Source: an uncultured Hungatella sp.
GTDB taxonomy: Bacteria > Bacillota > Clostridia > Lachnospirales > Lachnospiraceae
Reading direction: 5' to 3'
Length of the DNA: 64,000 nucleotides
Assembly: GCA_910579515.1 (NCBI GenBank)
Contig: CAJTUV010000017.1
Location: 5,620-69,619, forward strand
Of this stretch, positions 1 through 7,445 are shown in pieces. The position numbers and the translations under genes were made by a program. The notes under the pieces were generated by a model. It worked only from the letters and a program-made list of their open reading frames with translations, was not told the origin of the DNA and made no database searches. Every line of letters begins with the position of its first letter. Within the stretch, counting starts at the first letter, position 1.

Positions 1-2
1 GC

Positions 3-140
3 AATACAGCTTCTCTAAGATTATTTGAAAAATGCGGATTTTGGCAGGAGGGAACACATAAAAGCAAGATGCATAAAGACGGGCATGACAGGAATGTGTG
101 CTCTTATGGAATCAATCTGTCATGTGAGGTTAGGAATTGA
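3..140 (+). CDS. GNAT-family N-acetyltransferase, C-terminal fragment (cut by window edge)
   Basis: An open frame runs from the window edge to TGA at 138-140 and encodes the last 45 residues of a protein. It contains NTASLRLFEKCGFWQEGTHK, which matches the C-terminal part of the GNAT fold: an Asn/Ser-led helix, then the LFEKCGF strand that lies by the acetyl-CoA pantetheine arm. The substrate cannot be told from the tail. The following 163 bases up to 303 show no further gene; only a weak AAGGAAGA ribosome site precedes the next ATG. Confidence 0.7.
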   Translation, partial: NTASLRLFEKCGFWQEGTHKSKMHKDGHDRNVCSYGINLSCEVRN

Positions 141-303
141 AATTATGCAAGTAGTTGTTGCTGTTTTATAAGAAGCTATGGTAGAATTATTCAGTATGTG
201 GTAGAATCAAGGAAGCACAAAGATTTGTGTAAGGGCGTGCCTGTCTATAGTCGGCAGTCTGTTATTTACACCACCAAAATCAATAAAATTATAAGGAAGA
301 ACC

Positions 304-2169
304 ATGAGAAAACTAGCCCTTTCTGATGAAATTTTACTAAGTATCCAGCAGCCGGCCCGCTACATCGGCGGAGAGGTGAATATGTGCGTCAAGGACCCGA
401 AAGAAGTGGCCATCCGTTTTGCCATGTGTTTCCCTGACGTCTATGAGATCGGAATGTCCCATCTGGGAATCCAGATATTGTATGATATGTTTAACAGACG
501 CGAGGATGTGTATTGTGAGCGGGTCTATTCCCCCTGGAGCGATCTGGATCAGGTGATGAGGGAGAAAATGATCCCTCTGTTTGCCTTAGAATCTCAGGAG
601 CCAGTGAAGAACTTTGATTTTCTGGGAATCACCCTTCAGTATGAGATGTGTTATACCAATGTGCTGCAAATTCTGGATTTGAGTCAGATTCCACTTTATG
701 CAAGAGAGCGGTCTGAGGAGGACCCAATAGTGATTGGCGGAGGGCCCTGTGCCTACAATCCAGAGCCTTTGGCAGATTTTTTTGATTTGTTTTATATTGG
801 AGAGGGGGAGACGGTGTATGACCGCCTGCTGGACGCCTATAAGGAACATAAAAAGAAGGGGAAGAGCCGCAGGGAATTTTTGGAAATAGCGGCTAAAATT
901 CCAGGAATTTATGTGCCCCAGTTTTATACGGTAACATACCGTGAGGATGGGACGATTCTTGATTTTAAACCGAATCACCCCAATGCAAAACCGACGATTA
1001 CCAAGGAACTGATGGTTTCTATGGATGATTATAGATATATCGAAAAACCTATAGTCCCCTTTATCAAAGTGACTCAGGACAGAGTGGTGCTGGAGATTCA
1101 GAGGGGATGCATAAGAGGCTGCAGGTTCTGTCAGGCTGGAAATGTTTACCGCCCTTTGAGAGAGCGGAGCCTTGAGTATCTAAAAGATTATGCGTACAAG
1201 CTGTTGAAATCCACAGGACACGAGGAAATTTCTCTAAGTTCCTTAAGCTCCAGTGATTATACGCAGCTGGAAGGTCTTGTGAAATTTCTAATTGAGAGCT
1301 TTCAGGGAAAAGGGATCAATATCTCCCTTCCCTCTCTTCGGATTGATGCGTTCTCTCTGGAGGTAATGAGCAAAATTCAGGACGTGAAAAAGAGCAGTCT
1401 GACCTTTGCGCCAGAAGCTGGTTCCCAGAGGCTTCGAGATGTGATTAATAAGGGACTTACAGAGGAAGTGATTTTAAAGGGGGCTACGGACGCCTTTTAT
1501 GGTGGATGGAATCGGGTTAAGCTGTATTTTATGCTGGGACTGCCTACAGAGACTGTGGAGGACATGGAAGGAATCGCCCTTTTATCCGAAAAGATAGCAG
1601 AAGCATATTATGAGATTCCCAAGGACCAGAGGCAGGGGAAAGTGCAGATTGTGGCCAGTTCTTCCTTTTTTGTGCCTAAGCCGTTTACTCCGTTTCAGTG
1701 GGCCAGAATGTGTACAAAGGAGGAGTTTCTGGAGCGTGCCTACATTGTAAAGGACAAGTTTCGGCAGATGAAGAATGCAAAAAGTTTAAAGTATAACTGG
1801 CATGAGGCGGATTTGTCGGTTTTGGAGGGAGTTCTTGCCAGAGGAGACAGAAAGTTGTCTTTGGTGATTGAGGCTGCTTACAGAAACGGGGCTCTGTTTG
1901 ATTCTTGGAGCGAAAGCTTTGACAATGAGAAATGGATGAAAGCTTTTGAAGACTGTAAGATAGACCCTGATTTCTATACGGTTCGAGAGAGAAGCCTTGA
2001 GGAGGTGTTTCCCTGGGACTTTATTGATGCGGGAGTGTCAAAGGAGTTTTTAACGCGGGAGTGGAAGCAGGCTCTTGGCGAGACGGTGACGCCTAATTGC
2101 CGTCAAACATGCTCTGGCTGTGGAGCCAGAGTGTTTGGGGGAGGAGTTTGCTATGAAAATAAGAATTAA
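304..2169 (+). CDS. TIGR03960-type B12-binding/radical SAM protein
   Basis: 621 residues. The N-terminal ~190 residues look like a cobalamin-binding (Rossmann-like) domain, followed by a radical SAM domain with C269-x3-C273-x2-C276 in GCIRGCRFCQAG, the ligands of the SAM-binding [4Fe-4S] cluster. This is the arrangement of the uncharacterised TIGR03960 family, often paired with or fused to a DUF2344 partner. The C-terminus carries a further Cys group (CRQTCSGCGA, then GGGVC), which could bind a second metal or cluster. The start ATG at 304 follows AAGGAAGA. The end overlaps the next gene by 17 bases, so translation is probably coupled. The neighbours (DUF2344, RNase G) suggest a tRNA/rRNA modification or ribosome-linked role; that is inference. 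Confidence 0.88.
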   Translation: MRKLALSDEILLSIQQPARYIGGEVNMCVKDPKEVAIRFAMCFPDVYEIGMSHLGIQILYDMFNRREDVYCERVYSPWSDLDQVMREKMIPLFALESQEPVKNFDFLGITLQYEMCYTNVLQILDLSQIPLYARERSEEDPIVIGGGPCAYNPEPLADFFDLFYIGEGETVYDRLLDAYKEHKKKGKSRREFLEIAAKIPGIYVPQFYTVTYREDGTILDFKPNHPNAKPTITKELMVSMDDYRYIEKPIVPFIKVTQDRVVLEIQRGCIRGCRFCQAGNVYRPLRERSLEYLKDYAYKLLKSTGHEEISLSSLSSSDYTQLEGLVKFLIESFQGKGINISLPSLRIDAFSLEVMSKIQDVKKSSLTFAPEAGSQRLRDVINKGLTEEVILKGATDAFYGGWNRVKLYFMLGLPTETVEDMEGIALLSEKIAEAYYEIPKDQRQGKVQIVASSSFFVPKPFTPFQWARMCTKEEFLERAYIVKDKFRQMKNAKSLKYNWHEADLSVLEGVLARGDRKLSLVIEAAYRNGALFDSWSESFDNEKWMKAFEDCKIDPDFYTVRERSLEEVFPWDFIDAGVSKEFLTREWKQALGETVTPNCRQTCSGCGARVFGGGVCYENKN

Positions 2170-2863
2170 ATTCACGAAGCAGGGACCGATGAAGTTTATC
2201 GGTCATCTGGACATCATGCGCTATTTCCAAAAGGTTATGCGCCGGGCAGAGGTGGATATCCGTTACAGTGAAGGATTCAGCCCTCATCAGATCATGTCCT
2301 TTGCCGCTCCTCTTGGGGTGGGACTGACCAGTAACGGAGAATATGTAGATATTGAGGTACTGTCTACAGACAGTTCCGCCGCTATGATAAAACGGATGAA
2401 TGAGGTGATGGTGGAGAATACCAAAATTCTTTCCTACCGGCGCTTAGAAGACGCCAGCAAAAACGCCATGTCGATTGTGGCGGCTGCAGATTATACCTTA
2501 AGATTTCGGGAAGGGTATGAGCCGGAGGATTTAGAAGAATTTTTTAAGAGTCTGTCCGATTTTTACAGTCAGGAACAGATTTTGATTACAAAGCAGACGA
2601 AAAAAGGAGAGCGGGATTTAGATCTAAAGCCTTTGATTTATAAATTGGAGAGAAAGGGAACTAGTGTTTTTATGCAGGTTTCCACAGGAAGCGTTGACAA
2701 TGTGAAACCGGAGCTGGTTATGGAAGGGTTTTACCGCTTTTTGGGAAAAGAATATCCGCCTTTTGCCATGGAGATTGAGCGGGAAGAGGTTTATGCAGAT
2801 TTAGGAGAGGGAGATTCCAGACGGTTTGTGGCTCTGGAGGATTTGGGACAAGACATTGAATAG
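2153..2863 (+). CDS. TIGR03936/DUF2344 radical SAM-associated protein
   Basis: 236 residues from ATG 2153 (MKIRIKFTKQGPMKFIGHLD), chosen because it follows GGGGAGGAG closely; the open frame also extends upstream inside the previous gene. The N-terminal signature RIKFTKQGPMKFIGHLDIMR and the later SEGFSPHQIMSFAAPLGVG are typical of the DUF2344 family, which occurs next to or fused with TIGR03960 radical SAM proteins. No catalytic residues are recognised; function is unknown. It overlaps the upstream gene by 17 bases and the downstream RNase G start by a few bases, so all three are probably one operon. Confidence 0.85.
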   Translation: MKIRIKFTKQGPMKFIGHLDIMRYFQKVMRRAEVDIRYSEGFSPHQIMSFAAPLGVGLTSNGEYVDIEVLSTDSSAAMIKRMNEVMVENTKILSYRRLEDASKNAMSIVAAADYTLRFREGYEPEDLEEFFKSLSDFYSQEQILITKQTKKGERDLDLKPLIYKLERKGTSVFMQVSTGSVDNVKPELVMEGFYRFLGKEYPPFAMEIEREEVYADLGEGDSRRFVALEDLGQDIE

Positions 2864-4040
2864 ACTGATTATCACACAGATGGAACATGGGATTTTGACA
2901 GCCCTTATGGAGGACTCCAGAATGATACAGATGGATATGGAGGAGGAAGGGCAGTCCATTCTGGGAAATATTTACGTTGGGAAAATAAAAAATATTGCGA
3001 AGAATATTAATTCGGCTTTTGTGGATATTGGTAATGGGCGTATGGCTTATTACAGTCTGACAGATAATTGGAATCACCACTTTGCAGCTTCCGGTCATAA
3101 GGGAAGTCCCAAGGTGGGGGATGATATTATCGTTCAGATTTCCAAGGAGGCCGTGAAAACGAAAGACCCGGTGGCATCTGCCAATTTAAGCTTTACAGGA
3201 CGTTACTGCGTATTAACTTGCAAAAAAAAGCAGATCAGTTTTTCCAGCAAGATAAACAGCCAGCCATGGAAACAGAAGATCCGCGCTGTTTTGGAGGAGA
3301 AAAAGGAAGAGGATTTTGGAATCATTGTCCGTACCAATGCATGGAATGTGGATGTTTCGGTTATCCTGGAAGAATTGGAACAGTTAAAGAAGAAGTACCA
3401 CAGCCTTATGGACGCGGCTATGTACCGGACCAGCGGCAGCCTTCTTTTGGAGGCGGAGCCATCTTATATTGGAAGGCTCCGCGATACCTATACAGAGTCT
3501 ATGGAGGAGATTCTGACAGACGATAAGGAAATTTTTCAGAAAGTGTCGGATTACCTTTCTCTTCACCAGCCAGGTGATTTAAAAAAGCTGAGGCTTTATT
3601 CAGACCCTTATGTTTCTCTCAATAAGGTGTATCAGTTGGATAAAGCGGTGGAAGAGACCTTATCCCGACATGTGTGGCTGCGTTCCGGCGGCTATCTGGT
3701 GATTGAACCGACAGAATCCATGACTGTGATTGACGTGAATACAGGAAAGTATTCTGGCAAAAAAAACCTCCACGATACCATTATGATGATTAATCTGGAG
3801 GCAGCGCAGGAAATCAGCCGCCAGCTTCGCCTCAGGAATCTGTCCGGAATTATTGTGGTAGACTTTATTGACATGGACGAGGAAGAGGATCAGAGGCTCC
3901 TTTTAAAAACATTTTCGGCTTACTGCTCCACAGATCCGGTGAAAACCACAGTGGTGGATATCACGAAACTGAATCTTGTGGAGGTTACAAGAAAAAAGAT
4001 TCGAAAACCATTTTATGAACAGATGGGGAGAAAGAGATAA
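2856..4040 (+). CDS. rng: Ribonuclease E/G family endoribonuclease
   Basis: 394 residues if it starts at TTG 2856 (MNRLIITQMEHG), which overlaps the stop of the previous gene; another TTG lies at 2826. An S1-like RNA-binding segment comes first (GNIYVGKIKNIAKNINSAFV), then the DNase I-like catalytic core with the two metal-ligand aspartates in MTVIDVNTGKYSGKK and GIIVVDFIDM. The family processes rRNA and turns over mRNA. The protein stops at RKPFYEQMGRKR, just where E. coli RNase G/E would enter the CPxC zinc-link that joins two protomers, so the zinc-link is absent. The family call is firm; the choice of start is less so. Confidence 0.87.
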   Translation: MNRLIITQMEHGILTALMEDSRMIQMDMEEEGQSILGNIYVGKIKNIAKNINSAFVDIGNGRMAYYSLTDNWNHHFAASGHKGSPKVGDDIIVQISKEAVKTKDPVASANLSFTGRYCVLTCKKKQISFSSKINSQPWKQKIRAVLEEKKEEDFGIIVRTNAWNVDVSVILEELEQLKKKYHSLMDAAMYRTSGSLLLEAEPSYIGRLRDTYTESMEEILTDDKEIFQKVSDYLSLHQPGDLKKLRLYSDPYVSLNKVYQLDKAVEETLSRHVWLRSGGYLVIEPTESMTVIDVNTGKYSGKKNLHDTIMMINLEAAQEISRQLRLRNLSGIIVVDFIDMDEEEDQRLLLKTFSAYCSTDPVKTTVVDITKLNLVEVTRKKIRKPFYEQMGRKR

Positions 4041-4043
4041 GAC

Positions 4044-5396
4044 ATGAAGATTATTGTTGTAGGATGTGGAAAAGTGGGAGCAACCATTGCCGCAGAATTA
4101 TACCAGGAAGGTCATGACATTACGGTGATCGACCAGGACCATGAGGTATTGAAGACCATAACAGAAAGCATTGACGTTATGAGCGTAGAGGGAAACGGCG
4201 CCATCTACAAGGTTCAGATGGAGGCGGACATCAAGAACGCAGATTTGTTGATTGCCACCACTAATTCCGATGAGCTGAATATTCTTTGCTGTCTTATAGC
4301 AAAGAAAGCCGGAAACTGCCATACCATTGCAAGAATTCGAAACCCTGAGTATGCAGAAGAGGTGAGCCACATCAGGGAGGAGTTAAACTTGTCTCTGGCC
4401 ATTAATCCAGAGCTGGCGGCAGCCAGGGAGATTGCAAGACTCTTGCAGTTTCCTTCTGCTATCAAGATTGATACCTTTGCCAAGGGCAGGGTAGAGATTA
4501 TGAAATTCCAGATTCCCCAGCATTCCATTTTACATAACATGAAGGTGTATGAGGTGATGCCCAAGACCCGATGTAAGGTTTTGATGTGTGTTGTGGAGCG
4601 TGGAGACCAGGTGGTGATCCCCAATGGTAATTTTCAGCTTTGCTCTGGGGACAGGGTGTCGTTTATCGGTTCTCCCTCAGAATCCAATAAGTTTTTCCGA
4701 GAGGTGGGAATTGTAAATAACAGCGCCAAGTCTGTGATGATGATAGGAGGAAGTAAGATTACCTACTATCTGGCCAAAATGTTGGAGGATTCGCCTATCA
4801 AAATTACAATTATTGAACGAAAACAGGAAAATTGTGATTTTTTGAGCAAAGAGCTGACACATGCCATGATTATTTACGGCGATGCCTCAGACCAGCAGCT
4901 TCTTATGGAGGAAGGTTTAAGACAGACAGAGGCGTTTGCGGCTCTGACCGGTTTTGACGAGGAAAATATTATGCTTTCCCTCTATGCCGCCAGACAGACC
5001 AAGGCAAAATTAATCACAAAAGTTAACCGGATTTCGTTTGAGGAGGTTATCAATTCCCTGGATTTAGGAAGTGTGATTAATCCCAAACTGATTACAGCCG
5101 ACTTGATTCTCCAGTATGTGCGGGCCATGCAAAATTCTCTGGGGAGCAATGTGGAGACTTTATATAAACTGTCCAACCACGTAGAGGCTTTGGAATTTCG
5201 GGTGGGAAAGGATTTTCCCATGGCCGGCGTGCCTTTGGAAAAGATGTCTCTAAAGCCGAATCTTATTGTAGCATGTATCAACCGAAACGGGAGGATTATT
5301 ACGCCTGGCGGTAAGGATACCATAGAAGCGAAGGATACCGTGATTATTGTGACCACCAATACAGGGCTGAACGACTTAAAAGATATTCTGAAATAA
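4044..5396 (+). CDS. trkA: Trk potassium uptake regulatory subunit TrkA
   Basis: 450 residues, the usual length for a two-repeat TrkA. Each half has a Rossmann RCK_N domain followed by an RCK_C domain. The first nucleotide-binding loop (VVGCGKVGATIA, residues ~5-16) is intact with the acidic VIDQD strand end; the second (MIGGSKITYYLA, ~235) is a poorer match, as is common. TrkA is a cytosolic NAD(H)/ATP-responsive ring that gates the TrkH channel. It starts 4 bases after rng and is followed by trkH 28 bases later, so trkA-trkH are co-transcribed and may share the rng transcript. Confidence 0.95.
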   Translation: MKIIVVGCGKVGATIAAELYQEGHDITVIDQDHEVLKTITESIDVMSVEGNGAIYKVQMEADIKNADLLIATTNSDELNILCCLIAKKAGNCHTIARIRNPEYAEEVSHIREELNLSLAINPELAAAREIARLLQFPSAIKIDTFAKGRVEIMKFQIPQHSILHNMKVYEVMPKTRCKVLMCVVERGDQVVIPNGNFQLCSGDRVSFIGSPSESNKFFREVGIVNNSAKSVMMIGGSKITYYLAKMLEDSPIKITIIERKQENCDFLSKELTHAMIIYGDASDQQLLMEEGLRQTEAFAALTGFDEENIMLSLYAARQTKAKLITKVNRISFEEVINSLDLGSVINPKLITADLILQYVRAMQNSLGSNVETLYKLSNHVEALEFRVGKDFPMAGVPLEKMSLKPNLIVACINRNGRIITPGGKDTIEAKDTVIIVTTNTGLNDLKDILK

Positions 5397-5424
5397 GGGA
5401 CGTCTTTAGACAAGAGAGGATATT

Positions 5425-6870
5425 ATGAATCTGAAAATCGTATTTTATTACCTGGGGTGGGTACTGAACATGGAGGCAGTTCTGATGCTTCTTCCGTGCG
5501 TCACTTCCCTTATTTACAGGGATGGCTGTCTAATTTATTTTCTTCTCCCTATGGCGATGTGCGGGATGGTGGGGTGGATAACCACGCACAAAAAGCCTGT
5601 GGACATGGTTTTTTATGCCAGGGAGGGATTTCTGGCCGTGGCTCTTACCTGGGTGTTGCTCAGTTTTTTCGGGGCCCTTCCCTTCTGGCTTGGCAGGGAG
5701 ATCCCATCCCTTACGGATGCATTGTTTGAAACGATTTCTGGCTTTACCACCACAGGGGCCAGTATCTTGAACAATGTGGAAGGGCTTTCTCCTTCTATGC
5801 TGATGTGGAGAAGCTTCAGCCATTGGGTAGGGGGCATGGGAATTTTGGTGTTTGTCCTGGCGATCCTGCCCATGACAGGCGGCGGATATAGTATGCATCT
5901 GATGAGAGCGGAAAGCCCCGGGCCTTCTGTAGGTAAAATGACTCCCAAGCTGCGCAATACCGCCAAAATCCTGTATCTCATTTATTTTGTGATGACGTTA
6001 GTACAAATTTTGTTGCTTCTTTTGGGGGGAATGCCCCTGTTTGATGCTCTTACTACCAGTTTTGGAACCGCCGGAACAGGAGGATTTGGCATCAAAAATA
6101 ATAGCATTGCCTTTTATGACAGTTACTATCTTCAAGGCGTTATCACAGTGTTTATGATTCTGTTTGGAATCAATTTTAATGTGTATTATCTGTTTTTGGT
6201 GAAACGCTTTAAGGAAGGGCTTCTGTGTGAAGAGGCCAGGGTTTATCTGGGAATCATTCTGGCTTCCGTTGTGTTTATTACCTGGAATGTGCGCGGCATG
6301 TTTCCGAATCTATTTGATGCCTTTCACCATGTGGCCTTTCAGGTGGGCTCCATTATTACTACTACAGGATTTTCTACGGTTGATTTTGATCAGTGGCCTC
6401 AGTTTTCGAAATCAATTTTAATTGGTCTAATGTTGATTGGAGCCTGCGCCGGAAGTACAGGCGGCGGAATGAAGGTGTCCAGAATCGTGATCTGGGTAAA
6501 AGAAACCGGAAGGGAGATTGCCTCTTTACTTCACCCCAGATGTGTGAAGGTCATAAAGATGGAGGGAAAGGCGGTGGAGAAGAGTGTAATCCGTTCTGCT
6601 AATGCCTATTTCATTGTGTATTTTTTGATTTTCGCCCTGTCAGTTCTGGTGGTAAGTTTGGACAATTTTGACTTTACCACTACCTTTACGGCTGTGGCGG
6701 CTACCTTTAATAATATTGGGCCCGGACTGGGAGGCGTGGGGCCCATGTGTAATTTCTCGCAGCTGTCGGTTCTGTCAAAATATGTGCTTATGTTTGATAT
6801 GCTGGCTGGGAGATTGGAAATTTTTCCGATGTTGTTGTTATTTACGCCTTCTACCTGGAAGCGGTGGTAA
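5425..6870 (+). CDS. trkH: Trk potassium uptake membrane subunit TrkH
   Basis: 481 residues, full length for TrkH/KtrB. It is very hydrophobic with four M1-P-M2-like units. Pore-loop segments with conserved glycines are visible (SGFTTTGAS near residue 109, GTAGTGGFG near 215, TTTGFSTVD near 315, NNIGPGLGGVG near 430). The C-terminus EIFPMLLLFTPSTWKR is typical of the family. The ATG follows AGAGAGGAT. It forms the K+-conducting channel of the TrkA/TrkH system in the cytoplasmic membrane. A strong hairpin follows the stop codon. Confidence 0.95.
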   Translation: MNLKIVFYYLGWVLNMEAVLMLLPCVTSLIYRDGCLIYFLLPMAMCGMVGWITTHKKPVDMVFYAREGFLAVALTWVLLSFFGALPFWLGREIPSLTDALFETISGFTTTGASILNNVEGLSPSMLMWRSFSHWVGGMGILVFVLAILPMTGGGYSMHLMRAESPGPSVGKMTPKLRNTAKILYLIYFVMTLVQILLLLLGGMPLFDALTTSFGTAGTGGFGIKNNSIAFYDSYYLQGVITVFMILFGINFNVYYLFLVKRFKEGLLCEEARVYLGIILASVVFITWNVRGMFPNLFDAFHHVAFQVGSIITTTGFSTVDFDQWPQFSKSILIGLMLIGACAGSTGGGMKVSRIVIWVKETGREIASLLHPRCVKVIKMEGKAVEKSVIRSANAYFIVYFLIFALSVLVVSLDNFDFTTTFTAVAATFNNIGPGLGGVGPMCNFSQLSVLSKYVLMFDMLAGRLEIFPMLLLFTPSTWKRW

Positions 6871-6890
6871 GGGCGGCAGGGTGAAAACGA

Positions 6891-6927
6891 AGGCGGCTTT
6901 GAGAGTGAAAACTCTCAGAGCCGCCTT
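6891..6927 (+). terminator. Terminator hairpin after trkH
   Basis: A near-perfect 15-17 bp stem (left arm about 6891-6906, right arm about 6911-6926) has a GAAA tetraloop and a single G-U position. The following T-run is short (TTAA). It separates the trkAH operon from the metal-resistance operon. Confidence 0.75.
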
Positions 6928-6966
6928 AAAGCATGTTAGAGGAAAGCCCAATCGGCAATTTATAGG

Positions 6967-6994
6967 TTGACAAATTAAAAAAAAGTGTTAATAT
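6967..6994 (+). promoter_or_regulatory. Promoter of the arsR/metal ATPase operon
   Basis: A consensus -35 TTGACA (6967-6972) and a -10 TAATAT (6989-6994) are separated by 16 bp. The downstream dyad at 6999-7018 lies at the expected start of transcription. Confidence 0.7.
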
Positions 6995-6998
6995 TTAT

Positions 6999-7018
6999 AT
7001 ATGAATAAATGTTCATAT
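6999..7018. promoter_or_regulatory. ArsR/SmtB-type operator
   Basis: Inverted repeat ATATGAA (6999-7005) and TTCATAT (7012-7018) around a 6-bp centre. This closely resembles the imperfect dyads (ATATGAAC...TTCATAT type) bound by CadC/CzrA/SmtB repressors. It sits just downstream of the -10 box, so a bound repressor would block initiation until metal is sensed. Confidence 0.7.
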
Positions 7019-7050
7019 GATAAAAATAACCGATACAGGAGGAAAGGTAT

Positions 7051-7431
7051 ATGACGGACAGGGAAAAGATTGAGAAAGAAGTGGAAGAGGGCGTGTGTGA
7101 GTTTATGCATGTTCATGAGGATATTGTGGAGAAGGTAGAGGGGGTTTTACCCCAGGAACAGGAACTGGTGGACTTGTCGGAGTTTTTTAAGGTGTTTGGA
7201 GACTCGACCAGGATTAAAATTCTGTATGTATTAAGCCAGTCAGAGATGTGTGTCTGTGATATTGCCACTTTGCTTCAGATGGGACAGTCTGCCATTTCTC
7301 ATCAGCTTCGAATTTTGAAACAAATGCGGTTGGTGAAGTTCAGAAGAGAAGGAAAGACCGTGTTTTATTCCCTGTCAGACAGTCACATTCAGACTATTCT
7401 GGATCAGGGAATGGAGCATATCAACGAATAG
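7051..7431 (+). CDS. ArsR/SmtB-family metalloregulator
   Basis: 126 residues. It has a winged-helix fold with FKVFGDSTRIKILYVLSQ, the metal-binding-type motif SEMCVCDIATLL (two Cys, matching the ELCVCDL alpha3 sensor site), the recognition helix MGQSAISHQLRILKQMRLV, and a C-terminal helix with Asp/His residues (DSHIQTILDQGMEHINE) that could make an alpha5 site. The His-rich start (FMHVHEDI) may add ligands. It would repress its own operon through the dyad at 6999-7018 and release it on binding Zn(II), Cd(II) or Pb(II). The P-type ATPase starts 14 bases downstream. Metal specificity is not provable from sequence. Confidence 0.9.
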   Translation: MTDREKIEKEVEEGVCEFMHVHEDIVEKVEGVLPQEQELVDLSEFFKVFGDSTRIKILYVLSQSEMCVCDIATLLQMGQSAISHQLRILKQMRLVKFRREGKTVFYSLSDSHIQTILDQGMEHINE

Positions 7432-7445
7432 GGGGGGAGAGTATC

